From positions 5,865,001 through 5,929,000 of the forward strand of contig JBAMJR010000140.1 of the NCBI GenBank assembly GCA_038501785.1: a stretch of 64,000 nucleotides of DNA, read 5' to 3'. Positions 49,415 through 63,900 of the stretch are shown here, one piece after another. The DNA is from Myoxocephalus aenaeus (Eukaryota > Chordata > Actinopteri > Perciformes > Cottidae). The translations under genes and the position numbers were made by a program. The notes below the pieces were generated by a model. The model saw only the letters and a program-made list of their open reading frames with translations. It was not told the origin of the DNA and did no database searches. The number at the start of each line of letters is the position of its first letter. The stretch's first letter is position 1.

Positions 49415-52400
49415 CCACTGGTTTTGTGTTGAACTGCAACTTCTCTGAATCATTGGTACAACATAGCCTTTTGATGGTCATTGTGGGATGACATTTCTAT
49501 TTTGAACTGCCTTGGTGGGGATTATGTGACCACCAAGGTTTTAGTTATTTTGAGTTTTTTGATAATGTGTATCGACTATTCCTACATAATAGAAATGTGG
49601 TCTAGCCTACGTTAGTTAAGCAGACATACATTAAAACATGCTGTAAGATGTCTGACAGCTACTGTTGACTCTGAGGGGAAATATAGCCTGCAACACAGCT
49701 TTTTGTTAGAGGTTTCCTTCTGTTTGTGTCTTGTTCTGTAGGACTTTGTGCAACATATATCAGCACAATATATATAATGTGTGTGTGTGTGTGTGTGTGT
49801 GTGTGGTTACAGTACGATAACATTAAAGAGATAGAAAATGTAAAAATAAAACTCAATTTGGATCTCTTCTCTCAATACATAAAGTTCATGTCACTACATT
49901 CTGGGCCTGGCTCCGGCTTTGGAGTTGCAATAACTCCGAGTGTATAAGCACGCTTGTAATGCATCTCTAATGAACTGGGTTTCTCTGTCTTGGCTTTGGA
50001 TTTGACGATGCTGAATTAATTCTAATAATTAATGGAAAATGTTCTGCGCAGTTAAAAACGTCTGGCAATCTTTGAATCATCTGAGCAGAAGAAGAAGAGC
50101 TACAGTCTCTTGGTCTCTCACTTTCCATTACTCCTCCTCTTCTCCCCCCGCTTGTTCTTCTTCTCCCCTTTCCCTACCTCCTTACTCTTGACATGTGTCA
50201 CATTTTGGGCTTCTGCTCTCGAGGGATAAATGCCAGATTACATGGTGTAGTATTTTTATCCGTAGTACATTAACCGGCGGAGCTTACAGCATCAAAGCTT
50301 GGAGGAGATCATCACACAAGCGCACACGCACTCACACGCTGACACACACACGCGCGCTCACATCAGAATTGAAACGGAGAGTGTAAAGTGCCTGCTTTGA
50401 TCTCTCCCTTCCTCCTATTCCTAATTACCCTAGTGACACACATACATGCAAACACACACAATGCACAGATGCCTTAACATGCGCTCGCACACGCACACAA
50501 AGAAATGAATGCATCCTTGGAATCCATGAAATCTAAATCCATGAACACATGGTGAATTAGATGTCAAATGTTCATCTGCCAAAACCTGAACAAAAGTGGC
50601 TTGCAGGGCACGTGATTACACGTTACTCATTCTGAAGTTATGGCGATATTACAACTACCTTCAATAAAAATGCTTTAAATGATAAATGTTCATACACAGT
50701 GAATCAGAAAATGTTCTCCTCCGGTTTGTATCAAATTACATTTATGTGTGAAACATAAGTGAAGTATAATATCAAAATCAACTGTCGTCGATTTCCATGC
50801 AAAATAGCAAAGCAGTGATGCAATTCATGTAGAAAATTATATGACCAACACCTTTACTCTGCCAAGGCCCAAACACATCATTACTGTGATATTCTAATCT
50901 CCAGCATCACTCATACCCAAAACATGAGCCAAAGGTATTACTCACTTTGTAAACTCTCCTGCACTATAACAGTTTATTTTTCTTTGGTTTGACTCGATAC
51001 TGAAGAAGTTTGGAAACTTTGTTTTATAATACATTATATTTTAGTTCACTATTCTATCCCTCTAAACATTTAATTACACACATACAACATACGTGTGATT
51101 GAGCATTGTCTCCACACACGTTCATAAACACACAAAACCAGGTTGTGTATGCTCTGGCTAAGATTGGATAGTCTGGAATCCCACTGTGAGCTTCAGATTT
51201 ATTTAAAGATGGTTGCCTCTCACACAAACAGGCCTTTGATGGGTAGTCTACCCATCATAAAAGCAATGCTAAATTATCCCCTGACTTGTTTTGCCTGCCA
51301 CAAACTCACATCTAAAGCAGTTTGAAGACAGACTGAAGTCACAGTAACAGAGACTGTTGATTGTGAGTGGCAGAGAGATGCTGATACTGTGCAGCATGAG
51401 CAGCAAGTTGGCAGAGCATCATGTTAACGGAGCACTGTAGTTGCATGGGTAAGAAGATGGAGGAGAAAATGAAAAAGCATTTTAATATGTGTATGGTGCG
51501 AGTTAAATGCCAGCTGTTACGTGGACATCTGTTGTGTCAGTAAATGCCCCACTGGTGAATTTTGAAGCTTTTATATGTCTTTAAAAAGGCGGCTGCAAAC
51601 AAGTGACTAATTGAGACGACAAAACATCTTTACAGCCTTGTTGTATACTTGCCTTCATGGAAATAGCATGTAGCTTATGTATAGCCTAGCATTAGCTTTT
51701 TACTTCTGCTGATTGCGTTCATGCTTATAAAAATATTAAAGTGGTGTTTATTTATGAAGATTGTCTTGCTGAACAAAACGTGTAAGTATCAAATGTTTGA
51801 ATCCACAAGGCAATGAAAAAATGTGCGATGCTAACTTCTGTGCTTGGCATACACAAATAAGTCATCCCTGTTCAACTCTATACACCAATGGTTAAAATAA
51901 GCAAACATTATTGTAGGCCTGAGACAGGTCATACACAGGAAAAGAGTGTATATTTCAATACTGTATAAATTATGTGATAAATTATTATCCAATTAATATT
52001 AAATTGCATCAAATTACCAAAGATCACTCAGCTGAGTAAAACTCAGGCGAAAGCTGAGGGCAGTTTGTCAGACAAACCAGACAATGAGTTATGCTAGACA
52101 AAATGGAAAGAAGAAAAAAAACTCCCTTTCCAATGCTTGAAATTACTCACCAGCTATTAGCTCATCTCATTCGAGCACTGAGAGTTTCTCACTTGCTCAT
52201 CGGTTGCCAACAGGACCTTTTTCGAGCCATTCAGCCTGCTGTGAACGCTGCCTTGTTGACCTTTGGGTGCCGTCAACCGATCAATGAGGGGATATGTTGC
52301 TCTGTTTCCAACACTGTTGCTAGATGTGTGAAGAGCCTCACCCTACTTCATGAGGTCATTTAGCAGAGTAGTGGGGAAAGAGTTTGCACTGTGTGTTTGT

Positions 52401-52429
52401 GCATGTGGTGCATTGAAGAGTGAAGCTGT

Positions 52430-52473
<44 letters not shown>

Positions 52474-53245
52474 ATGGTGGAGTTTAGGTGCTTGTAAGGG
52501 AGATGTGACATGAGTGAGTTGTTGAGATTGAATTTGCCCTACAGTTCATGTCATTTAGGTGAAATCAGTGAGGATCTATTCAATGAGTGCCTCACTCCAG
52601 GCTTGTGTGCCTCATCCAATAATAAGATGAAATAGTGTGTGTGTGTGTGTGTGTGCGTGTGTGTGTGTGTGTGTGTGCGTGTGCGTGTGTGTGTGTGTGT
52701 TTGTGTACGTGTGTGTGTGTGTACATCTCTTTACAGGTGGATAAGTGTGTTTTTGATCATTTCATAAGCCAGAGGAGAGAACTTCTATATCTATATCCTG
52801 AACTTTCACCCCTTATGTTGACCCTTATGTATTATTTCAGGCCTCACTTGTAGGTTCTAGTGAATCATGAGGGATTATTTCTAAATGCTAAGTTTATATT
52901 GGATGATGATAACTTACTATGATAATACATTTGGGGGTTGAGTTATTTATCGATGAAAAATGCCCAACATAATGTGGTTCTAGTTTCTCAATTGTGAGGA
53001 TTTGCTGCTTTTGTCTCTTTTCATATCATTTTAAATGAGATATGTTTGGCTGTAGGTCAGACAGAATACACCACGTTTGGCTCTGATGCCCAACTCGAAA
53101 AATTATCAAGACAATTAATAAAGACAAATTCTAGTTGCAAATGTACAGTTAAAGACTTATTTTGCATCACATATTTTGATGGGATACACTAAAAAGGAGC
53201 AAGTGACAGTTTACTGCTGTTTTCTGTGTGTGTGTGTGTGTATAA

Positions 53246-53293
<48 letters not shown>

Positions 53294-55500
53294 ATTTCTT
53301 TGAGTAAATGAATCGTTTGAGTGGAGTGTTAATGTCTGTCTCTGTTTCTCTGTGTGGGGTACATACTCCCACCAGGAGTTGCTGACAAGAGATGACTGTG
53401 GCTTACCACACACTGAGAGTGCTGCTCTTCTTTAATCTCCCTCCCTCTCTTTCCCTCTGTGTTTCTCTCCCCTATCTTAATTTCTCTCAACTCTGACACG
53501 TACAAGCCGACTCTCCCATCTTAACCACCGAGCTAATCCTTCAGCAGCTTTTTGGGGGTATCTTGCTGTTTTGGGGCTCTTCTACTGACACAACGGTTTA
53601 GTATCATAATGGCTTGCAAACACCTGTCCAATTAGGCTGATTGTGATGCACCTCAAACTACGAGATGGATCCTGCAGTGTGGCGCAGAGATTTAGCAAAA
53701 CACACTAAATACTTCTGCTCTTGAGGGATGTTTTTGCAGTTTTTTGACAAATTTCTTTCTGTAAATCCAGGTTTAGTGAAGGGTAATTGAGGGGACTTCA
53801 AGAGTCAGTTGTCAGGAAAGGACAAAAGTATTTTTCCGCTAAATTTAGGTGCCAACGTCAGTGTACTCTGTTTCACAAAAGTGGAGAGAGTTATAGGCTG
53901 TCTAAGGTTCAACCGTGGGCTTAAAACAACAACAACACACATGTCTAAACTTAAAAGTAGTGCTCTGGCTTTTATCAAAAAGTATCAGAAGGGGATGTGA
54001 CAAGATCATTATTCTCATTTTCATTGAAAAACACATTTATATGATCATTGTGTGATTTTTGCGAGGAGCTGTACCAAATGACGTGCTTTCTTACATCTGT
54101 AGAATATAAAGTGTATGCCATAATCTATCTGCAGCATGACAATATTTAATATACTGATGGTAATTCATGGTATTTTCATACACATTCCGCCTTGAACGCC
54201 TGATATTTAAAAATTGCAGTTGGCCATGATGCAATTTGGATGAAATGTTGCTGAATTGCTCAGCCCTGATTTGAGATAGAATTAGAGTATGTTTAATAAC
54301 ACAATTATATCACTCAATTCAAGAATTAAAGGCCCAGTGTGTAACATTTAGTGACATCTAGTGGTGTGTTGCAGATTGCAACCAACAAATACCCCTCTGC
54401 TTAGCCCTCCCTTTCCAAGCATGTTGGAGAACTACGGTGGCCTTCAGTAGAAGCTACTTTTATCAATAATCAATCATTTATTGCACGTACAGTAACAAGT
54501 TACAGTTATCGTCAACTTGAGTATCCTTCACTTCACCTGGTTCCCTTCACCACAGCGGCCTACCTGCTTCCGCTTCGTGTGTGTGTTTGCGTCTGTGTGT
54601 GTGTAGTTAGAGGAGCTCAGCCCGACGGAAAGAGCAGAGCAAATGTGCAATGCAGCGTCATCAAAACATTCTAAGGTACTAATAAAACCCCTAGTAACAT
54701 TGTAGTTTTGCTTTTTTAGCCACACAATGCAAATGTAGAACTCATGCCTTCAATCACAATCCTCATATTATATTGTCTTAACTAACTAAGAAATACCAAA
54801 GGGTCATTATTTGACCAATGCAAAGTCTGTGCACAGGAATGGGACATTTTTGGGGAATGGCTTTGGGGGGCGCAGCATTCAAGAACAGAACGTTAAAAAA
54901 AATCAAACCGGGTTTACAGAAAACTCAACCATAGTGCCAACCGTGGCACTATTTACTGCCAAAGAGTAACTTAAAGTCAAAGGACACCCCTCACTCACAA
55001 GAAAAATCTTAACATAAAACTAAATTCCCACGCTATTCCCACAGGTCAGTGTTAAGATACACAAGTCTCTCCAAGCTTGAAAGATAAGTGAGGCTTTATC
55101 AGTATATCATCAAGACAAGCTGAAGCTGCTCCACTGGCAGCTTTTCTCAAGCAGTTATTTTAATTTTGAAATGAAACAAAATAGATATTTCATCCTGAAA
55201 TTATAATAGAACGTAATTTTTTCGTCACCTAAATCGATTGCTGAAGTTCAATCAGTTCTCATAGTAATTTAGTCATGTCAATTGAGAGCGGTGATGGCAA
55301 TATGAGAGGAGGTATCTGCACTTCTTTACAGTTAATGTTATGTTTCATGTTTTAGAAATCTATTAATTCATTATTATTTCATACTTCCGCGGTCCACATG
55401 GTTCCTAGTGTCCGCTATCTGATTGGGACCTGAGTCCCGTCATAGTTATTGCAGAAGGAAAATGTGTATTTTGACACACAATAGAGACTATTGCTAGTTA
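49412..55500. other. Gene-free region
   Basis: No coding exon was recognised on either strand. Simple repeats are (TG) 52435-52471, a TG tract with CG steps at 52636-52722, and (TG)/(TA) at 53225-53288. At about 54328-54420, TTAAAGGCCCAGTGTGTAAC followed by ATTTAGTGACATCTAGTGG is the start of a widespread teleost interspersed repeat. Its other end is not found. Confidence 0.6.
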
Positions 55501-55980
55501 ATTTTTTTCATAGACACAGCAATGGGGAGCAATTTGAGGTTAAGGATCTTGCTCAAGGACCAGTGGTGTATAGTAATGAAGTAGAAATACTTCGTTACTG
55601 TACTTAAGTAGTTTTTGGGGATATCTGTACTCTACTTTACTATTTATATTTCTGTTTACTTTTACTTTTACTTCACTACATTTTGCAAAGAAAACTGATA
55701 CTTTTACTCCGATACATTTCTCCTGAAACCTTCGTTACTCGCTACAAAATCAAATCTATCTTTAGAAAAAAACAAAAACATCGGGGACTGTGGTGGAACA
55801 CAGACTCCACCAAGCAGGTTTTGCGAATCACAATGTTTTGCATTTTCCCTCTACATCCTCTAGTCCAGCGCTCCCAAACCTTTATGCGTCACGGACCGGT
55901 TACGTGAAGACAATATTTTCACAGACCGGGTCCGACCTCGGAGAGACAGGAGACAACGACACCTGACGTGTGTTCGTTAT

Positions 55981-56135
55981 GTCCAGTCTACTCCTAACTA
56001 AACCTTTAGTCCAGTCTACTGACTCTACTGCTAACTAAACCTTTAGTCCAGTCTACTGACTCTACTGCTAACTAAACCTTTAGTCCAGTCTACTGACTCT
56101 ACTCCTAACTAAACCTTTAGTCCAGTCTACTGCTT
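55981..56135. repeat. 37-bp minisatellite, about four copies
   Basis: The unit begins CTTTAGTCCAGTCTACTGAC and continues TCTACTGCTAACTAAAC. Copies start at about 56004, 56041 and 56078, with partial copies either side. They differ at one or two positions. Confidence 0.9.
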
Positions 56136-56420
56136 AACTTATAACGCGCTGCACAAAGACAGGATGTTGAAATGGAAGCAGGTTTTCATGCTTTTTTGGC
56201 GATCTCAGGATACTCTGCCTTGGTTTCCAGATCACCGACAGAGTTGTAACAGACTTACGTTTCATTTTTAGAGTAACGTAACATCTTGACATGTGTCAAG
56301 AGATTCCGTCTGAGGTTACCACAGACGGATGTATGCGGTCATTTTTCACAATAAAACATCTTTCCGGCCTTGATTTTTTTTTATTTAATTGAAATGTTTC
56401 ATTCATTCTTTCTGTGGCCC

Positions 56421-56525
56421 GGTACCAAGAGACCCACAGACCGGTACCAAGAGACCCACAGACCGGTACCAAGAGACCCACAGACCGGTACCAAGAGACC
56501 CACAGACCGGTACCAAGAGACCCAC
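56421..56525. repeat. 22-bp minisatellite, nearly five copies
   Basis: GGTACCAAGAGACCCACAGA plus CC is repeated from 56421, 56443, 56465, 56487 and 56509, almost without change. The period is not a multiple of three, so the open frames across it are not meaningful. The uniform copies imply recent expansion. Confidence 0.95.
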
Positions 56526-57119
56526 GGCGGGCAGAATGAGCATACTTATAAGTTATAACCACACTGTTACAAGTCCTTCATAGTGTCATATTGCTTTTTG
56601 GAGAATTATGATGATAAGTTCATAGTAGATGCAAAAGTATACTTAGGTACAATATATTATGTTGAACATAATATATATGGATGGATCCCAGCCAACCCAG
56701 TTATTGTATCAACACAACTCCTTGTCCTTGGTCATGGTGACCACAGCACTTAAAAGAATAAACTTCATAATTCTCAAAATTCTGACCCTTTGCTTTTTTA
56801 TTAAAAGCATGTACTTGTACTTTTACTTTCAATACTTAAGTACATTTTATATCAGAAAAATACTTTTGATACTTAAGTACAGAAAATATCAGATACTTTA
56901 AGACTTTTACTCAAGTAGTATTTTAATAGGTGACTTTTACTTTTACTGGAGTAATTTTCCAGTAAGGTATCTTTACTTTTACTCAAGTACGGCTTTTGGG
57001 TACTTTATACACCACTGTCAAGGACACATGGACTAGCAGAGCAGGTGCTTGAACCTCTGATTCTCTGATTGAAAGAGAGGCATGCTAACCACTGAGCCAC
57101 AGTCGCTGTACACTGCTTA

Positions 57120-60100
57120 GTAGTTGGTGGAGCATTATTCAGCTGCCAGGGTTGGTGTTCTCTCTCTCTTTGGGTCTGTTCGGGTACATCTCATTTAGGT
57201 TGGATGTGTGCTACACTTCCGTGGCGATGCCGTTGGTCGGGACAGCGTTATCATCTGTAGCTGCTGTGTGAGAGCAGTACAGAGCAGTGGTGCAAGCTCA
57301 CATGCATTAACATGCTTTAAAAGAAGCTCGAGGGAGAACGACTTCATTCCTTTGCTCAGGTAGACGTTATTTCACTACATCTTTACATAGCAAATAGTTG
57401 TTTGCTGCTATAATACTGTTCAGAATGTGAAATACATGTTAATACGGCTTGTTGGACTAGCCCTTTAAATGAGCCAGAACACCACTGTCTATCTTGCTGT
57501 AATCTCTTTCCCCTCCAGCTTCATAAAAATATTGAACAGCCTTTCTCTGTGTGACCTGGTCCTTGTTCTCAATTAAACTTCATCACCCTCAGCACAATTA
57601 ATGGGGTTTTACCAATCTAGTTATTCCATTAGTGACATGCTCCTATCAGCTAGATGGTTGCTCCACTATACATACTGTACATTTTCTTGATAATTATTTT
57701 TTCTATCTGCCTCACAAGCCTTGCATCAGGCCGACAGCTCCCTGCCTTTTGTCCTTTAGTCGTCCGAATGTGTTCACCAAATTGTGCATGTATATTGCCT
57801 TTTATTATTCAGGAGCTCTGAAGGTTTTAATTGTCTCTGTATGTGTGTGTGTGTGTGTGTGTGTGCGTGCATGTGTGATAAATGATGTTGCTGATTGTGT
57901 GCTGCAATAAGTGTGAAGGCGGTGGTGGCAGCCTGCAGGCTGGCAGTGCTGGTTTAGGAAGACATCACTCCCCAGGCCAGGCAGATAATGAAGCACAGTG
58001 TACAGAGAGACAGATAAGACGACACTATTATGAATCTCTCTCTCTTCTCTCTCTCTCTTTATTTTTATATATATCTATCACACACACATGTACACTAGAC
58101 GCAGTCTGTTTCTTCCTTCCAGCCAAACGCACTCTCGTTTTCTTCCTGAGCATGATTAGAAGAAAATAGTAGAAAGGGAGAGATGAAGAGACATGTCATA
58201 CCATTCACAGAGCACTAGGTCTGACAGGAACCCTCAGGACATGGCACTCGTTTCAAGTGGGGACCAAATGGAGGTGGCACCAGGCTGTCAGTGCTCTCTA
58301 GTTAATTAGGAGACATTGGCGTTCTGGCTCAGAGAGGGCAGTTAGAAATCACAGTCAATTACATCCAGGTTTTAACATGAATTTGGCTCTGCAAGTCAGC
58401 TTGTCACAGCTTATCTGATGCTGACCATAATGGCTTCATGCTATACATTTACAGTCAATGATGTCTGCACATATTCTGGAGTCTACTGCATAGTACTGCA
58501 AAAGTGAGTTTTTGGCTGTCATTCTGGAAGAAACAGTTGACCAAACACATGGTTTTCTCTCGAGTCATTTCAAGCATATTAGAATAATGTTTGCTAGAGA
58601 AGGCTGTCAAAACGTAGGAAATTGTAAAAGCAAAATTATTTTATAACAACATAACATCAAATTTCTCATGCAATTCAGTTTTAAATCTGTACTTTAAAAC
58701 CCCATTAAGTCAGATCTTGCTTAAAAGCTGGATAGGAGCTCGTTATCCTGCATTGTGAAACTTCAATTTTAACCATCATTAATGGGATTTGTGCTTTTCC
58801 AGTTTTTTTTTCAAATAATTTACCTTTTGAGAAAATAGTGCGTGAAGATCCTGAACAATCATCTTCCAGGTCTGTCTGACACACCTTTACATGCAGTCCA
58901 CTGTTCAATATAAGCATGTAGCCCACAACAAACACAGATGTATTTCAGAGTACTTTTATTACCTTTGTTTGGCCAGATGTGAAAAGTGTGCATGAAGTCT
59001 CACATTTGGCCTTTTCAAACAAGTTCAGGGAAAATGTTTCCACTCTGTATGCAGAATCTTTCAACAACACCATCACCAGCGAACCACTCAGGGCCTGATC
59101 CCCATCTCTAAACACAAAGGAAAATGCCTGTCAAGTCTTGAAAGAAATCGTGTACCTGCATTTGAAAATCCATTAGGCAAGGCGTGGAAGCTGGAGTAAC
59201 CAAGAGCAGTGGAAGCAGATGAAAGGGGTGACTCATTTGACGGTGCTGCCGTATGTTTTGAAGATGGAATATGGTCTCTAACTCGGCCACATGGGTGAAA
59301 ACAGAAAAGTTTATAGACACGCGGTCGTGCTTCTGTTCAGGCATGCACAGGCGCGAGTGCACGCATATGCTCTTAGTTGTAGATATGGACATGCGCATAC
59401 ACAGGTGCATGCACATTGCCCTTTGTGGCTCGGACCGCCTGGTGTTGAAAACAAAATGCTACAGAAAGGCACACAAATCACTGCTCACAGGCAGGAAGAG
59501 AAGTGGAAGGGAGGGCAGGAGGGGTAATCAAACGAGAGAGCACTTGAGGAGAAAACGGTAGGCTGTTGTTCTAGTGCTCCTGTCCCCATCTTCGGTAAAA
59601 TGAAGGCCTGTTCTTCTTTCTCTATCATATTTGCTGCGTTCTTCAATCTCCCCATCTTTTTAGGCAAAGCCAATTACCAGAAAACCGCTTTAACACTACC
59701 TCAGATTGAGAGGAAAGTGCTTATTGTTTTCATGTACCGCATTTGCTGCTCTCCCCGTCTCTGCCTCTCTTTTTCTCTTTCTTTGTGTAAAAACAGAATG
59801 CCCCGGCTTTTTACCATTTGCGATAGCTCAGTAGAGCCTTGCTCGTTTGAGAATACTACACTTAATATCCATAAGGAGGACGGGGAATTCTGAGATACCT
59901 GGTTTTTAAGTTGGCATCATCTGCTGTTATTTTCCTCTCAAAACCACTCGAAGCCAAATGAAATCACTCAGGGAAAGATAAGTGAGGCTTGCAAATGACC
60001 AGAGAGAAGGGAAAGATCATAGACCTTGCATCCACTTTACTTCAGCGGAATCAAGACATAGGAATGAATAGGATGAGTCAATTAGTATCAACAAACCGCA

Positions 60101-60854
60101 ATTCTGTTCTCCTCTTATAAAATGTAATGTATTTTATTTTTTAGGGCTTTTCCACCTTGTCCTACCAATTTGTTTGCCCAATATACTATGCATTGCTGTC
60201 GTTATCACTGCTGACTTGACTGCTCTTGGAGGTTGTAGTCTGCTATATGTCAACTATGTGATGTGTTTGTTATCTCTGCCAGGAGAATCATGCAATCGCT
60301 CATGTATGTGCACCTCCTGTCTTTCCAAGGCTAATATTGCATTTTATTGCAGAAAACTGCATAATATTTTGGGCGGCCAGTTATGGCTGCCTGCTCAAGG
60401 ACCTTTCATGGTGGCGATTCAGATCCTGTCGGGCTGTTCTCGGGTCTCCTTTAATTTATTAATTTATTCATGTCGAGTTCAGGTAGGTTTGTCATGGGTC
60501 TGCTTTTAATCGTTTTGCTTAGAAATGTATTTGAAACCTTGTAGTATTCATTCGCCTAACTGTGTATGTCAATAACATTCATTTCCATGTCTAAAAAGCT
60601 AGATTTTTCACTGGTAAAGATTGGGTGTTTTTCCCAAAGCCCCCTGAGCCGTGCAGATACCTGCAGACATGAGGCAGGTCCTCCTACTCTATTGCTGCAT
60701 TCGTTGGGCATTAGGATTTGTTCATTCCCTTTTGCAGTCCATGAAAAATGCACTGAAAACACTGTTGCGATATCCTTCCTCTCATTTCATGGTATCATTT
60801 GAAACCTTCCTCTTCAGTGGTTGATTGGTCTGTAGGATGGTCTGCTGGCAAAGT

Positions 60855-60951
<97 letters not shown>

Positions 60952-63900
60952 TCACATTGGACTGACTATCTTGTCCTCCCGAAAAACTGAACAGCATTTA
61001 CATTTTTCCCCAACCACATCCACCACAGACCTAAAACTTCAAGGATTTTGGCTATGTTTTGAGTTATATTCTGATTGCAGATGCCATGTGAGTTGCTGTA
61101 AGTAATCTATACTTCAGTGTAATTGAGCAAGACCAGAGAGACTAAGAACACCAAGAGGAGAAATAGTAAACATAAAATACATATAAAAGATGCATGATAA
61201 GGCTTAAAATAACATTAGAACATAATATTTATGGACATATTTAGGCCACATTATAACTGCCTACGCAGCACTCTCCAATGTAAATGTACATTAACATATA
61301 TTATGACTTGGTAAGCTATGCAAATAAGCTGCCTTAATTAGGGATAAAAAGTAATCTTTCCCTCTCAAGGAAGTTTTCTCCAGGCAAGTGGAGCACTTGG
61401 CTGTCAACAGGGAATTAACTAAACAAAAGCTCTGTGGAGAAGCACAACTTTTCCTCATCTGACTAATTCCCAGTGTTTTCTTAGTTAATGGTGTCATGAT
61501 TAGTGCCTTACTCAGTGGTCTCAAAGCTCCTCAGCTGTGGACTCAGGCTTTGAGCAGCTTCAAACCCCAGCTGAAGCAGTAAATGTGATTGGACATTTCT
61601 GGGTTGGCTAGATGGCACGTTGGATTAGTTGCTGTATTAATTATGCTCTTAGACAATCAACAGCTAAGACTAAGGCTCCACTTTGATACTGAGCTTCGTT
61701 TTTGCATTGCAGAAAGTATATAAGTCCTTCATGGACATGCACTGAACCAGTTTTTTTTTATAATTTTTAAATATAGTACATATTTTGCATACCAAAGAGA
61801 CACATGAAACTTGTCAAATTAGTAATATTGGCTTATATTACTTATTTTTGTTCATTTTTGTCTTGGAGCACTTTCCTTCACACAGTTTCTATAATAAGTA
61901 CACATCAACTCTCAATGATGGTTTGTTTTTAGATCATAGTTGATGGGGTAATCAAGTGGACTTCATTTGTGGTTCCATATCTCTTGAGCTTTGGAAGGTA
62001 TAGTAAATCTTCAAACTAACAGATTTATATAATGATCTATTTATATAATTTATATGTTGCACCCTTGAAACGAACTGTCCACAAACACGTCCTTCTTCAG
62101 TTTGGCAACTTTTATTTTACAAATCCCAGTTTCATAACAAGCCATACGTTTTTGTCTCCAGCCAGAAAATACAGCCCGACAACTTCACTTAATTTCTTAA
62201 AGAGACAGCGCTCTTTTCTAAACTGCATGCAATACTGTCTGCCCTTGACAGCCAGTATATGTACAGGTAATGTACTGTTCTCAAACATTGGAACAACATT
62301 GGAACAACAATATAGGACTTAACTAAAAACACAATTCAAAGCAAATCGTTAGTAATGGACACAGTTGTATTAAATTAGTAAGACATATGAAATAACATAT
62401 TTCAGGGCGCTACATATACTTAAATGATGATAGCATCCACAGGCTAACCCAAATAAACAATCATTCTACCACCGACTACCTCATCCATTCCATTCTCAAA
62501 TGTAACACTTTAATTAAAGGATCTCCAAATATTTTCAGTGTAAACCACTCTAATAAGACTCTAAATTAGATCCACCACACAGCACTACGTCACTTTTAAA
62601 GCTGGTGTGCCTGTTACTCCGCTTATTTCATCCAAAACAGTATTGAGGAACACTGGGAGCAAATGCCAGGAGTTGAGTTGTCATTAAAACAAAATGATTG
62701 TGTTAACTACATGCCAATTAATCAGAGCACTTCCAGCTAAAACAAAAGAATATTGAAAGCAAGAGTGTGTGTTTAGTCAAATTATTGAGTGAGAAAAAGA
62801 AGTCAGCAGCACGTTTGCTTTGAGAAGTAAGCTCCATATTTATGTGCGGATGTACATACATATTATGTTATTCATACCAGTAATAAGCTGGGACATATGT
62901 AGAAGGTTCTAAATATTAATGATTTTGTGGCAAATTTCTTTACTCTCAGCCTTGATTCCTTGGGGAATTGAAATGTTGAAGTGCCTCAAGCTACAGTTCC
63001 TCTAATGGCCTCTAGAAGCTGAAAGAAAACAAGAAATCTCAACTCAAGTCCTTCGGAAAATCCTTGAAAATCCCCAATAGTTCTGCAAACATGACAGTGA
63101 GCAGTAACACTACAATAAAGAAACTTTTAAAGAGGTTTAAGTAATTGAATCCCTTGTAATAATAATTAGAGCAGTAATGCATTTCTCTAGTGAACCCCAG
63201 TAACCGCAGTATGAAATCCCATAAAGACAATTCGTCTGATTTGGCGACAAAATGTCTTCACTTCTACTGTAGTCATGTGTTTCCATGAGGTTTCTCCGTG
63301 TGATTTCTACCATACCTGGCCCTTGGTCCAAGCATTTCCTGGTTTGGTCACATGGTCATTATTGATTTTTTTCCTTTTCTTTTTTGAGGCCACTGGCTAC
63401 TGTGCACCTGGGAATAAGGAGTTGTCTATTTGATTTCATGGAGTTATTATAGAGACACAGGGGGCTTGGGGTAGTTTGAGGAACCCATTGCATGCACGCA
63501 CACACACAAACATGCACACACATACACACACACATATATATATACCCACCTCTACTTGGTAGGGGCCGATTGTTTCAGATGATGGATGTCACACTCTCAC
63601 CCGTCAACACAGTGCCCCTGCTGCTTTTAATTGCCCAATCAGAAAGCTGGAACATTTGTTATTGTGGGGCAGTTAGGGCCAGATGGCAAACAGTACTCGC
63701 ACACACGCACACGCTCCCACACAGGCACATCGGATCTACCTTTCTTTAATCATCCTCTGTTTGATTGGGGGTGAACGACGCCGAAAAGAATACAAGGTGT
63801 CTGTCTGTACTTTTGGTACGCACAATGTTGATGGCAGTGCCTTGCAGTTGTCACAACACATTAAAACACAATGACACCTGTAAGTACATGCTCTCTTCAT

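Larger units (their letters stand above)
55863..56530. mobile_element. Inner hAT-like element nested in the 55561-57017 element
   Basis: It begins CAGCGCTCCCAAACCTTTAT then GTCACGGACCGGT, a common vertebrate hAT terminus. Its far side (56415-56525) has the matching GGCCCGGTACCAAGAGACCC type sequence, amplified in tandem. The right terminal bases are lost, so the end is approximate. Confidence 0.6.
55561..57017. mobile_element. hAT-type element with perfect 8-bp target duplication
   Basis: The ends are CAGTGGTGTATAGTA and, read inward from the right, CAGTGGTGTATAAAGTA; the first 12 bases are identical. TCAAGGAC is duplicated exactly at 55553-55560 and 57018-57025. The sub-terminal regions on both sides are rich in ACTTAAGTA and TTTACTTTTAC words. 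There is no transposase; the interior is occupied by a second element and minisatellites. Confidence 0.9.
55500..57115 (-). mobile_element. tRNA-derived SINE split by a hAT insertion
   Basis: On the minus strand, 57115-57018 reads as a SINE head, with A-box-like TGGCTCAGTGGTTAGC and B-box-like GGTTCAAGC. It continues past the hAT element at 55560 with GTCCTTGAGCAAGATCC and AACCTCAAATTGCTCC. Removing 55561-57017 and one copy of the 8-bp duplication rejoins it. Confidence 0.75.

Noticed and set aside
52091..52363. 90-aa frame as a possible small gene
   Set aside because: No homology I recognise, and it sits alone among AT-rich sequence without start context or splice sites.
56296..56583. Repeat-rich frames with ETHRPVPRDPQTGTK-like units
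   Set aside because: Product of the 22-bp minisatellite inside a transposon. A 22-bp period shifts frame each unit, so the same peptide appears in all frames.
60174..60509. 111-aa frame with several cysteines
   Set aside because: No recognisable domain, no splice sites in phase and no promoter context. The composition is more like non-coding DNA.
63765..63874. Short frame with RRKEYKVSVCTFGTHNVDG, faintly like a phosphatase or endonuclease start
   Set aside because: Too short, with no metal-binding or catalytic residues following, and no acceptor or donor in a fitting phase.
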